A stretch of DNA of 64,000 nt, taken from positions 3,286,001 through 3,350,000 of the forward strand of contig CBDETS010000007.1 in assembly GCA_965242975.1 (NCBI GenBank). Reading direction: 5' to 3'. Numbering within the stretch: position 1 is the stretch's first letter; every line of letters starts with the position of its first letter. Source of the stretch: JAPPHA01 sp965242975 (GTDB lineage: Bacteria; Pseudomonadota; Alphaproteobacteria; Rhodobacterales; Rhodobacteraceae). The notes below the pieces were generated by a model. That model did not search any database, had not been told where the DNA came from, and saw only the letters and a list, made by a program, of their open reading frames with translations. Below, piece by piece: positions 28,042-36,072 of the stretch. The position numbers and the translations under genes are program-made.

Positions 28042-28590
28042 GTGCACGAAGAAAAGAGCCGAATTGACGACCGCGGAAATTCGGGAACAGGCAAACTGAT
28101 CAACCGCAGGAAAGCTCTCCTGGGACTTTCCTCCTGCACGGGTGCGATTGCTGCAATTTCCCTTGGTCCCCTTCCGGCCGCATCTGCCGTTCCGGACATG
28201 CCTGACTGGCTGAAGTCGCTGGTTCGGGACCGGCTGGGAAGATCCGATTTTCTGGAAGGGCGCGTCGTATTGGAGATGCCGAACCGGGCCGATACGGGCC
28301 TTTCCGTGCCGCTGTCGGTTTCGGTTCCGGATTCTCCGATGACGGAAACGGACCACGTAAGGAGCCTGCATGTGTTCTCGACGAGGAATCCGCAACCGTT
28401 GATCAGCGACTACTACTTCACTCCGAGGTCCGGGGTCGCCAAGGTTTCGCAGCGCATTCGATTGGCACAGACCCAGTATGTCTACGGATTCGCGATCATG
28501 AGCGATGAATCCGCGTGGATGTCGGCAAGGCATGTCACTGTTACCCTCGGAGCATGTGCGGTCGAGATATTCTTGCCGGACGCGAAGTAG
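28042..28590 (+). CDS. soxY: SoxY-like sulfur carrier protein (atypical C-terminus)
   Basis: 182 residues from a GTG at 28042 (start uncertain). A Tat-type signal (NRRKALLGLSSCTGAIAA) is followed by a SoxY domain: VVLEMPNRADTGLSVPLSVS and RSLHVFSTRNPQPLISDYYF. SoxY carries sulfur intermediates on a Cys near the C-terminus, normally in a terminal GGCGG arm. Here the region reads VTLGACAVEIFLPDAK: the Cys (about 172) is kept, but the flanking glycines are mostly lost and a ten-residue tail follows. It is the first gene of the sox-type cluster, directly before soxZ. Confidence 0.8.
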   Translation: MHEEKSRIDDRGNSGTGKLINRRKALLGLSSCTGAIAAISLGPLPAASAVPDMPDWLKSLVRDRLGRSDFLEGRVVLEMPNRADTGLSVPLSVSVPDSPMTETDHVRSLHVFSTRNPQPLISDYYFTPRSGVAKVSQRIRLAQTQYVYGFAIMSDESAWMSARHVTVTLGACAVEIFLPDAK

Positions 28591-28675
28591 TCGATCGGGT
28601 CACGACGATGGAAATCGGACTTGAAACGCGGAACGCCCGAAACCGTTGCACGCCGCATGCGGAGGGGCCATTGGA

Positions 28676-29002
28676 ATGACCAAGCTCAGAACCCGCCTGT
28701 CACTCCCTCCAAACGTGCTCAAGGGCGAAGTTTTCGAAATCAAGACCCTGGTTACGCACCCGATGGACAACGGGTTCATGTTCTCGAGGGACGGCCAGCG
28801 TATTCCCAAGCATATCATTCACCGATTCGAGGCTTCGTTCAACGGCGCGCTGGTCTTTCGTGCTGACTGGCACGAAGCCGTTTCCCCCAACCCTTTCATG
28901 TCATTCCACGCATCGGTCCAGGAATCGGGGACGTTCAACTTCAGATGGTACGACGACGACGGCACGGTCCATACGGCGTCGGCCGAAATCGAAGTCGTTT
29001 GA
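28676..29002 (+). CDS. soxZ: SoxZ sulfur carrier partner
   Basis: 108 residues, the usual SoxZ size. LPPNVLKGEVFEIKTLVTHP, MDNGFMFSRDGQRIPKHIIH and FRWYDDDGTVHTASAEIEVV match the family. SoxZ forms the heterodimeric carrier with SoxY in the periplasm. GGAGGGG at 28661-28667 supports the ATG at 28676. The stop overlaps a possible TTG start of soxA at 28999. Confidence 0.9.
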   Translation: MTKLRTRLSLPPNVLKGEVFEIKTLVTHPMDNGFMFSRDGQRIPKHIIHRFEASFNGALVFRADWHEAVSPNPFMSFHASVQESGTFNFRWYDDDGTVHTASAEIEVV

Positions 29003-29025
29003 AACCCGGGGGTCGCCCGATACCC

Positions 29026-29817
29026 GTGCGGCTTGCACGGTCGGCATTTCTGGCATTGGGATTCCTTGCCGCGGCCTCGTCGCTCATCGCGGAGGAACCC
29101 GATCCGTTTGACGGCGAATTCCCATCATCAGGTTATCACTACATGGGTGAACAGGTCCGTGCTCTTCAGGATGACGAATTCCTGAATCCCGGATTGTTCG
29201 CTCTCGAATACGGCGAGGAACTTTGGTCCACTCCTATAGGCGGCAAGGGAATCTCGTGTCAGTCCTGCCACGAGGAAGCGTCCGATTCGATGCGAGGCGT
29301 TGCGGCGAGGTATCCTCTATTCGATGAGGAATCGGATTCACTGGTCAATCTGGAAGCCCGCATCAACGAGATGCTCACCGCCTACATGGATGCGCCGGTC
29401 TTGCCCCACGAATCCGACGAGCTTCTGTCGTTGACCGCATTCGTAACCTATCAGTCCCGGGGAATCCCGATTGGGGTCGACATTTCAGGGGAAGCCGAGA
29501 GATTCTGGCTGGAGGGTCAGGAATTCTACACGCAACGGCGCGGGCAGTTGAACCTTGCGTGTAATCAATGCCATGATGACCTCGCCGGATTCAATCTGCG
29601 TGGCGACACGATCAGCCAGGGCCATGTCAACGGGTTTCCCGTGTATCGATTGATGTGGAACTCCATGGGCTCGCGGCATCGCATGTTTCGCTGGTGCAAC
29701 TGGGCTGTCCGCGCCGAACCTTATGAGCTCGGCTCTGAGGAGTATCTGAGCCTGGAACTTTATCTTGCATGGCGGTCGCATGGCCTGCCGATTGAAGCAC
29801 CCGCCGTGCGACCGTGA
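29026..29817 (+). CDS. soxA: SoxA diheme cytochrome c
   Basis: 263 residues from a GTG at 29026 (a TTG at 28999 is the alternative). The signal peptide SAFLALGFLAAASSLIA is followed by two heme c motifs, CQSCH (78-82) and CNQCH (179-183). Cys224 in RWCNWAVRAEP is the persulfide-prone ligand of the active-site heme. SoxA with SoxX joins a sulfur substrate to the SoxY cysteine. Its partner soxX is not adjacent but 7.5 kb downstream, beyond a molybdoenzyme module. Confidence 0.93.
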   Translation: MRLARSAFLALGFLAAASSLIAEEPDPFDGEFPSSGYHYMGEQVRALQDDEFLNPGLFALEYGEELWSTPIGGKGISCQSCHEEASDSMRGVAARYPLFDEESDSLVNLEARINEMLTAYMDAPVLPHESDELLSLTAFVTYQSRGIPIGVDISGEAERFWLEGQEFYTQRRGQLNLACNQCHDDLAGFNLRGDTISQGHVNGFPVYRLMWNSMGSRHRMFRWCNWAVRAEPYELGSEEYLSLELYLAWRSHGLPIEAPAVRP

Positions 29818-29865
29818 CGTGACCCCGCCCCCGGCGGCTGATCCTGTCGGAGGAGGGCGGTTGAC

Positions 29866-30789
29866 ATGAAAAGGGGAATATCCATGTCCAGATTCCTGTC
29901 GCTGCTTGCGTTCGGGTTGACCTTCGTTCCGATTCATGCCGCCTCATTTGATGAATTGCAGGATTGTGCGACCTGCCCGCTCATGGTGAAGATCGAAGGT
30001 GGGTCCTTTCCGCGTGCAGGAAATATCGGCGACACGCCCGTTACGGTGAACATTGACTACGACTATGCGCTGTCGAGGTGCGAGATCACGGTGGGGGAGT
30101 TTGCAGAATTCGCGAATGCCACGGGCCTGGAATCAAGGGGATGCCAGCTCTTCCGGACGACAGGTGATATCGACTTCCCGGAAGGTGGATGGAACGACCC
30201 GGGATTTAGCCAGCGGGACACGCGCCCGGTCGTTTGCGTAAGCTGGGACGATGCGAGTGCATATGCCGAATGGCTCTCCAACCGCACCGGACAGTCATAT
30301 CGGCTTCCAAGCGAGAGCGAGTGGGAGTTTGCCGCCCGTGCCGGTGCCGGGCATGAGTCGAAGTGGTATGTCCGGGGCAACCTCAAGACGGGAGAAGCGA
30401 AATGCGCCACCTGCTTTGGTTCCGACGTGATGGGCCGGGAGGATGAACTGACTTCGGCAAATGTTGGGGGCAAGCACAGGAATCCATTCGGCCTTGCCGA
30501 CATGTTGGGCAATGTATCGGAGTGGACGCTTGACTGTGGAGAAGGAAAGTTGGCGGAGTCGCCGGTGGACGGAAGCCCCCGGCTGGGGGAAAGTTGCGGG
30601 CAGCGGATAACCAAGGGCGGAACCTTCCACAGCGATTGGGCAGGATTGTCGCGATTCAGGGTTTCCAGGGGCGCGGACGAGGGTCGCAACGACCTGGGAT
30701 TCCGGGTTCTGAGGGAGTTGGACGCATCCGGGAATGATCCCGCTCTCGAACACTACGCTTCGAGTGGGTTCGGATCGGCTTGCAAGTGA
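29866..30789 (+). CDS. Secreted SUMF1/formylglycine-generating-enzyme-like protein
   Basis: 307 residues (an ATG at 29884 is an alternative start, also with a ribosome site). A signal peptide (FLSLLAFGLTFVPIHAASF) precedes an FGE-sulfatase (SUMF1) domain: FPRAGNIGDTPVTVNIDYDY, VCVSWDDASAYAEWLSNRTG, YRLPSESEWEFAARAGAG, GLADMLGNVSEWTLDC and FRVSRGADEGRNDLGFRVLR. Many SUMF1-fold proteins are not true FGEs but bind sugars or non-heme iron. Placement between soxA and a cytochrome c suggests a periplasmic role in the sulfur pathway; no sulfatase is in this cluster. Confidence 0.82.
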   Translation: MKRGISMSRFLSLLAFGLTFVPIHAASFDELQDCATCPLMVKIEGGSFPRAGNIGDTPVTVNIDYDYALSRCEITVGEFAEFANATGLESRGCQLFRTTGDIDFPEGGWNDPGFSQRDTRPVVCVSWDDASAYAEWLSNRTGQSYRLPSESEWEFAARAGAGHESKWYVRGNLKTGEAKCATCFGSDVMGREDELTSANVGGKHRNPFGLADMLGNVSEWTLDCGEGKLAESPVDGSPRLGESCGQRITKGGTFHSDWAGLSRFRVSRGADEGRNDLGFRVLRELDASGNDPALEHYASSGFGSACK

Positions 30790-30802
30790 CATTTGCCTGA
30801 CA

Positions 30803-32110
30803 ATGCCCCGGGGTTTGCTTTCCGTCGCCGCTGTTTTGGCCGCAATCCTGGGCGCGGCCGCAATCTGGGCCAACCTGCATCCTGAAATTGCTCCAGTCGA
30901 ACCGACCGGAGGCGCCGAGTTCGACACGGCTCAGTTGCGCCTGGGTAAAGCGCTGACAGGAATTGGCGCCTGCGAGGTTTGCCACACCGCGCCGGGCGGT
31001 GCTCCTTTTGCCGGCGGACTGGCCCTGGCGACCCCATTCGGCACGATCTATTCGACGAACATCACGCCGGATGCCGCGACCGGGATAGGCAGCTGGTCGG
31101 AAGAAGCATTCCGGCGCGCCATGCGTGAAGGCGTCGACCGCAACGGGCGGCATCTCTATCCTGCCTTTCCCTACGATCATTTCACCAAGGCAACCGATGG
31201 GGACATTCGGGCGATTTACGCGCATCTCACAACGCTTGAGCCGGTTGAGCATGTCCCACCGGAGAACGAACTTGGATTTCCGTTCAACATACGGATGTTG
31301 CTCGCGAGCTGGAAACTGCTTTTCCTCGACAAGGGGGATTTCCAGCCTGACAGTATGAAAGACGAGGAATGGAATCGCGGGGCCTACCTTGCGGAAGGGC
31401 TGGGACACTGCGGGGCCTGCCATTCACCACGCAACATGTTCGGTGCGGTCATGCAGGCGGCGGCGTATGACGGTGGCGAGGCCGAGGACTGGCACGCGCC
31501 CGCACTCAACGAAATGTCCCGCACTCCCATTCCCTGGAACCAGCTGCAGCTCGTCAACTACCTCTTCGACGGATGGGACGAGGAACACGGGATTGCGGCC
31601 GGGCCGATGGCTCCGGTCGTAAACCATCTCTATGAACAGTCGGAGGACGACATTTTCGCGATCGCCGCGTACTTCGAATCGATTCAGCGGCGGCAGCCAA
31701 GCGATGCCGAGAAGAATGCCATTCTCGACAGAGCGCTTTCCCTGGATTGGGGAACGGAGTTCGGCTACCGTCCGGCAGAAGTTCCCGACGACCCTGCACT
31801 CCGTCGCGGCATGGATGTGTTTGCGGACCAGTGTGCGACCTGTCACAAGAGCGGCATCGGACAGATTCCCGTTTCGCTGGCTTTGACCGGGACCGTCAAT
31901 GCCCCGGATCCGAGAAACGTCATACATATCATCTTCGACGGAATCCGGCCTCCGCGCGGTGCCCTGCAAAGGTCGATGCCGGGCTTCGGGGCCTCGATAT
32001 CGGACAGCGATATCGAGGATTTGCTCAAGTTCATTCGATGGCACTTTACCGACCTGCCGCCGTGGCAGGATGTCGGCAGGCAAGTCGCGGCCAAGCGGGC
32101 TCACTGGTAG
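30803..32110 (+). CDS. Membrane-anchored triheme cytochrome c (dehydrogenase electron acceptor)
   Basis: 435 residues with an uncleaved or signal-like N-terminal helix (SVAAVLAAILGAAAIW) and three heme c sites: CEVCH (57-61), CGACH (203-207) and CATCH (344-348). PFGTIYSTNITPDAATGIGS is typical of the cytochrome subunits of membrane alcohol/aldehyde dehydrogenases and of the nicotinate/isoquinoline-oxidising molybdoenzymes. The molybdoenzyme subunits follow about 800 bp downstream, so it is the likely electron acceptor passing electrons to the respiratory chain. Confidence 0.88.
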   Translation: MPRGLLSVAAVLAAILGAAAIWANLHPEIAPVEPTGGAEFDTAQLRLGKALTGIGACEVCHTAPGGAPFAGGLALATPFGTIYSTNITPDAATGIGSWSEEAFRRAMREGVDRNGRHLYPAFPYDHFTKATDGDIRAIYAHLTTLEPVEHVPPENELGFPFNIRMLLASWKLLFLDKGDFQPDSMKDEEWNRGAYLAEGLGHCGACHSPRNMFGAVMQAAAYDGGEAEDWHAPALNEMSRTPIPWNQLQLVNYLFDGWDEEHGIAAGPMAPVVNHLYEQSEDDIFAIAAYFESIQRRQPSDAEKNAILDRALSLDWGTEFGYRPAEVPDDPALRRGMDVFADQCATCHKSGIGQIPVSLALTGTVNAPDPRNVIHIIFDGIRPPRGALQRSMPGFGASISDSDIEDLLKFIRWHFTDLPPWQDVGRQVAAKRAHW

Positions 32111-32906
32111 GCAGGTCCGATCATCAGTGTAGGCCTGCTCCGGCGAGAACGTCGCATGCATTCACCGCCAAGGCCCACCATCGGGACCAACGGGGACACA
32201 ACTCCGGCCTCGCTTTCATCACCGGATCCCTTGACCCCGAGAACGCCTCGATACGGCCCGTGCCCGAGATATGCCGCAGGATCCGGGAGGCCGAAAATCG
32301 GAACCTCCGCACCCGCGATACCATCTTCGGAGAAGACGCATTCCAGGTTCGCACAGATCATGGCCCGTCAACGGGCCTTTCGCGAAAATCTCGTGATTTC
32401 CGTTGTCTTCCTCACGTCGAAGGGCAGGTCGAACGAAAAAAGAGAACTTTCAGGGACATCATGAACGAAGTCGCGCTCCGAAGGTCACGAGTCTTCACGG
32501 CCGTCCTGCACAAGTTCCAACTTCCGGCAACCTGTCGCCTTGGCCGACCACTGCCCCGATCCCCCTTTTTACCCGGGATCGGCGTCACGCCGCAGAGAAA
32601 ACCAGCCACCAGGACGGCGTCGCCGCGCCGAATCCGGCACCGCGCGCCGGAACAGCGGTTCTCTGCACGGCAAAGTCCGCGAGAATCCAACTGTCCCGGC
32701 ATCCCGCACCAGGCGATACGTCAATTGGCGTCAGATTGTCCTGAGAACGCCGGGCCTTGTCGTTATTCGCAGTTGCCCTGCCTTCTCCATCGGACTAATC
32801 TCTCCTTGCGTTCCTGTGAGCGGGCTGGTTTTGCCGTTCAGGATTGCCCGCAGCACAACTTCCTCCGCTTGTTGGGACGTAGGGTTCCAATAAGGAGGAT
32901 GCGTGA
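32111..32906. other. About 800 bp between cytochrome and molybdoenzyme genes, no gene recognised
   Basis: Several overlapping frames exist on both strands (for example 32101-32361 minus) but none shows a known family or a good start. The only clear signal is the AAGGAGG ribosome binding site at about 32893-32899 for the next gene. A promoter for the molybdoenzyme genes is likely here, but I cannot place it. Confidence 0.4.
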
Positions 32907-33368
32907 ATGGCACTTACACTCAATGTAAACGGTACGTCGCATACAGTCGATGTGGAACCGGAGACCCCGCTTCTGTGGGTGCTCCGGGACAATATCGGCC
33001 TGACCGGCACAAAATATGGCTGCGGCATCGCGAAGTGCGGCGCCTGTACAGTCCATGTTGACGGAAAAAAGGCATTTTCCTGCACGATGAAGGCTTCTGC
33101 CGCGGTAGGGACGGAAATCACCACGATCGAGGGACTTTCGGAAGACAGCTCGCATCCGGTGCAACTCGCCTGGATCGAGGGAGACGTTCCGCAGTGCGGT
33201 TACTGCCAATCAGGACAGATCATGGCTGCCGCGGCGCTCCTGAGCCAGCGACCGAATCCGTCCGACCTCGATATCGATGCAGCGATGTCGGACAACATCT
33301 GCCGATGCGGCACGTACGCCCGAATTCGGGATGCTATCCATCGGGCAGCCGAAATCGCGGGAGGATAA
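32907..33368 (+). CDS. (2Fe-2S)-binding subunit of xanthine dehydrogenase-family molybdoenzyme (IorA-like)
   Basis: 153 residues with two [2Fe-2S] sites: a plant-type ferredoxin site (YGCGIAKCGACTVHVDGKK) and a helical-bundle site (QCGYCQSGQIM with DNICRCGTYARI). This is the small electron-transfer subunit of aldehyde/isoquinoline oxidoreductase-type enzymes. A strong AAGGAGG precedes the ATG. The large subunit follows 5 bp after the stop, and electrons would go on to the upstream triheme cytochrome. Confidence 0.95.
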   Translation: MALTLNVNGTSHTVDVEPETPLLWVLRDNIGLTGTKYGCGIAKCGACTVHVDGKKAFSCTMKASAAVGTEITTIEGLSEDSSHPVQLAWIEGDVPQCGYCQSGQIMAAAALLSQRPNPSDLDIDAAMSDNICRCGTYARIRDAIHRAAEIAGG

Positions 33369-33373
33369 CGACA

Positions 33374-35656
33374 ATGACAACGATGGAAATTGACCGCCGG
33401 ACATTTATCGTCACGAGCGCTTCCGCTGCCGGTGGACTGATGCTCGGGTTCTATATGCCGACGGACGCAGATGCCGGTGTCATGGGATCGCCATGGACCG
33501 CAGCAGAAGGTGGCCAGGAAGTGAATGCCTGGCTGGTTATCGATCCGGACAATTCGGTTACCATACGGGTCGGGCAGTCGGAGATGGGTGAAGGTGTCTT
33601 CACCGGCATGCCGATGCTCGTTGCCGAGGAACTGCAATGTGACTGGTCCAAGGTTCGGGCGGTGTATGCCGATGTCAACCGGCACGTGCAGAATTTCGCC
33701 GAGCCGTACATGGTGGCTGCCGGAGCAGCCAAGGAAACCGACAACCTGTACCAGCGAATGGGAACGGGTGGCTCAGGCGCGGTACGCCGTTCACGCCTGT
33801 ACCTGATGCAGGCGGGTGCCAGTGCGCGCGAACGCCTGAAGCAGGCTGCAGCGGATGCGTGGGGCGTCGACAGGTCGGCCGTCATGGCGGAAAACGGCAT
33901 GCTGAGTGCCGGCGACCGGTCCGGGACGTTCGGTGAATTTGCGGCAGCCGCCGCAGGCATTCAGCTTGAATCCGAACCGGAAATCAAGACGCCTGACCAG
34001 TTTACCCTGCTCGGGACGTCAGTTGCACGTCTGGACACGCCTGTGAAGGTCAACGGAAGCGCCGTCTACGGCATTGATGCACAGGTGCCGGACATGGTTT
34101 TCGCAGCGGTCGAGGTAGCCCCGGTTCCCGGCGGAAGTCTCGTCAGCTACGACTTCGACGCAATCAAGGACCGCCCGGGTGTCATAGCGGCATACCGGCT
34201 CGGTGAGGGTGGAATCGGTGTCTTGCATTACAATCTCGACGAGGTTGCCAACCGCGTTACCGGAATCCAGAGCGGAGTGGCCGTGATTGCCGATACGTAC
34301 TATCGGGCGCTTACGGCGCTGCAACTCATGCCCAAGGAATGGGACGACGGTGGGCATGGAGACGTCACCGACACCAGCATCATCAACGGTGCCCTGGAGG
34401 TCCTGGCGAATCCGGATGACCCAAGCTACAACCCGGCGGATTCGGTGGGTGACGCACGCGGAGTGATCGCTGCGTCTTCCAACGTGATGGAAGCAACCTA
34501 CACGACCCCGTACCTCGATCATGCCTGCATGGAGCCCATGAACTGCACCGTGCATGTCACAGCGGACCGTGCGGATGTCTGGGTGGGTACCCAGAACCCG
34601 CCGAGGGCACACGCAGCTGCAGTCGAGGAAGCCGGACTTCCAGAGGAACAGGTGCACGTTCACAACTGCTTCCTGGGCACGGGATTTGGCCGGCGTTCAC
34701 GGCCTGACGAGGTTCGCCAGGCTACGGCAATCGGTAAGGCGCTGGGACGGCCGGTGAAGGTGATCTGGACGAGAGAAGAAACTGCCCGGCAAGCCAAGAT
34801 GCGACCGTACTCGGTCTATCACTTCGCGGCGGCGACTGACGCGAACGGAAAGCCGGAGGCATACTGGAATCGTGTGGTTTCGCACTCCATCTTCAACCAC
34901 CAGATACCTCAGTTCCTGAGGGACGGGATCGACAGCCAGGCTGTTGAAGGGCTCGACAAGCGCCTGCCCTATGACATTGCCAACAAGCAGGTCGATTACG
35001 CCATTCGTGATTCGCATTTGCCGGTTCACTGGTGGCGGGCCGTCGGGGCATCGCAGAACGCGTTTGCACTGGAAGGGTTCATTGACGAACTCGCGCACGC
35101 GGCGGGTGCCGATCCGTTGCAATTCCGGTTGGACCTCCTTCCCGAGGATTCGGAATTCCGTCGTCCGCTTGAAGTTGCGGCGGATGAAGCCGGCTGGACC
35201 ACGGATCTTGGCCGCGGTGAAGGGCTGGGCATCGGAATGGCGGAAGCGTTCGGTACCATCGTGGCGCATGTTGCCTACGTGACCGTCAGTCGCCGCGGAC
35301 AGTTGCGGGTTGAAACGGTTGATGCTGCAATCGACTGCGGACACGTCATTCATCCGAAGATGGTCGAAATGCAGATGGAGAGCAGCATTGTGTATGGCCT
35401 GACCGCCGCTCTGTACGGAGAAATCCATATCGACAAGGGCGCAGTGGTGGAGGACAATTTCGACCAGTATCTCATGCTGCGAATGAATGAGATGCCGGAA
35501 GTCCGCACCCATTTCGCCCTTTCGGGCGGTGGCAAGTGGGGAGGTGTCGGCGAACCCGGTCTTCCTCCGATCGCACCGGCGGTTTCCAACGCGATCTTTG
35601 CGGCCACGGGCAAGCGGATCCGCAGTTTGCCGATCCGCAATCATGATCTGATCTGA
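33374..35656 (+). CDS. Molybdopterin-binding large subunit, xanthine dehydrogenase family (IorB-like), Tat signal
   Basis: 760 residues from an ATG with GGGAGG upstream. A twin-arginine signal (DRRTFIVTSASAAGGLMLGF) shows that the complex is exported folded, as for IorB-type enzymes. Family segments include VRVGQSEMGEGVFTGMPMLV, YTTPYLDHACMEPMNCTVHV, NCFLGTGFGRRSRPD and GGGKWGGVGEPGLPPIAPAV, the last containing the GxGE-type catalytic Glu region. It hydroxylates an aldehyde or N-heterocycle with water as oxygen donor; its location inside a sox cluster hints at an organosulfur or unknown substrate. Confidence 0.93.
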   Translation: MTTMEIDRRTFIVTSASAAGGLMLGFYMPTDADAGVMGSPWTAAEGGQEVNAWLVIDPDNSVTIRVGQSEMGEGVFTGMPMLVAEELQCDWSKVRAVYADVNRHVQNFAEPYMVAAGAAKETDNLYQRMGTGGSGAVRRSRLYLMQAGASARERLKQAAADAWGVDRSAVMAENGMLSAGDRSGTFGEFAAAAAGIQLESEPEIKTPDQFTLLGTSVARLDTPVKVNGSAVYGIDAQVPDMVFAAVEVAPVPGGSLVSYDFDAIKDRPGVIAAYRLGEGGIGVLHYNLDEVANRVTGIQSGVAVIADTYYRALTALQLMPKEWDDGGHGDVTDTSIINGALEVLANPDDPSYNPADSVGDARGVIAASSNVMEATYTTPYLDHACMEPMNCTVHVTADRADVWVGTQNPPRAHAAAVEEAGLPEEQVHVHNCFLGTGFGRRSRPDEVRQATAIGKALGRPVKVIWTREETARQAKMRPYSVYHFAAATDANGKPEAYWNRVVSHSIFNHQIPQFLRDGIDSQAVEGLDKRLPYDIANKQVDYAIRDSHLPVHWWRAVGASQNAFALEGFIDELAHAAGADPLQFRLDLLPEDSEFRRPLEVAADEAGWTTDLGRGEGLGIGMAEAFGTIVAHVAYVTVSRRGQLRVETVDAAIDCGHVIHPKMVEMQMESSIVYGLTAALYGEIHIDKGAVVEDNFDQYLMLRMNEMPEVRTHFALSGGGKWGGVGEPGLPPIAPAVSNAIFAATGKRIRSLPIRNHDLI

Positions 35657-35681
35657 TCGCCCGGACCGGATCGACAACATG

Positions 35682-35708
35682 CCGGTGGCCGACCAGAACG
35701 GCCACCGG
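35682..35708. other. Hairpin between molybdoenzyme and cytochrome genes
   Basis: CCGGTGGCC (35682-35690), 9-nt loop, GGCCACCGG (35700-35708): a perfect 9-bp stem without a U-tract. It may stabilise or attenuate the transcript between the large subunit and the downstream cytochrome. Confidence 0.45.
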
Positions 35709-35724
35709 TCCGAAATCGGTTAAC

Positions 35725-36072
35725 ATGCTGAGAAGCGGAAATTGGTTGGCGCCGCTCCTGGTTTCGGCCGCCGTCTCTGCCGAGGTCGCGGGAGCAGACG
35801 AGTCGTGGACCGGCCTCCTGGCGGACATGTGCGCGGCTTGCCATGGCCAGGCGGGAGAGAGTCCGGGATCGATTCCGGACATCTCCAAACTGGACGCGGA
35901 GGCCATGCAGGCATTCCTGACCGGTTTCCGTGACGGTGACATCGAGGCCACGGTCATGGACCGCATCGCCAAGGCGCTCAACGACTCCGATATCGAAAAC
36001 CTGTCCTGGACATTGATCGAAAACTGGCGACTCCTGCACGGCGCACCGGATGACGAAAATGGCAACCAGTGA
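35725..36072 (+). CDS. Small cytochrome c (FccA/SoxE-like)
   Basis: 115 residues with a signal peptide (WLAPLLVSAAVSAEVAGA) and one heme motif, MCAACHGQ (36-40). SIPDISKLDAEAMQAFLTGF is typical of class I cytochromes paired with flavocytochrome c. It overlaps the flavoprotein gene that follows by 23 nt and is therefore the probable heme subunit of a sulfide dehydrogenase. Confidence 0.82.
   Translation: MLRSGNWLAPLLVSAAVSAEVAGADESWTGLLADMCAACHGQAGESPGSIPDISKLDAEAMQAFLTGFRDGDIEATVMDRIAKALNDSDIENLSWTLIENWRLLHGAPDDENGNQ

Noticed and set aside
27592..28533. A 313-codon minus-strand frame across the prophage remnant and soxY
   Set aside because: It is opposite the well-supported SoxY and I-protease fragments, crosses the short repeats, and has no family resemblance.
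29866..30789. Assigning the SUMF1-like protein as the maturase of the sulfatase at 19856
   Set aside because: It is predicted to be exported while the sulfatase has no signal peptide, and the genes are in different operons 8 kb apart.
31747..32928. A 393-codon plus frame across the end of the triheme cytochrome gene and the intergenic region
   Set aside because: It starts inside the cytochrome gene in another frame and has low-complexity, basic composition without domains; length is due to high GC.
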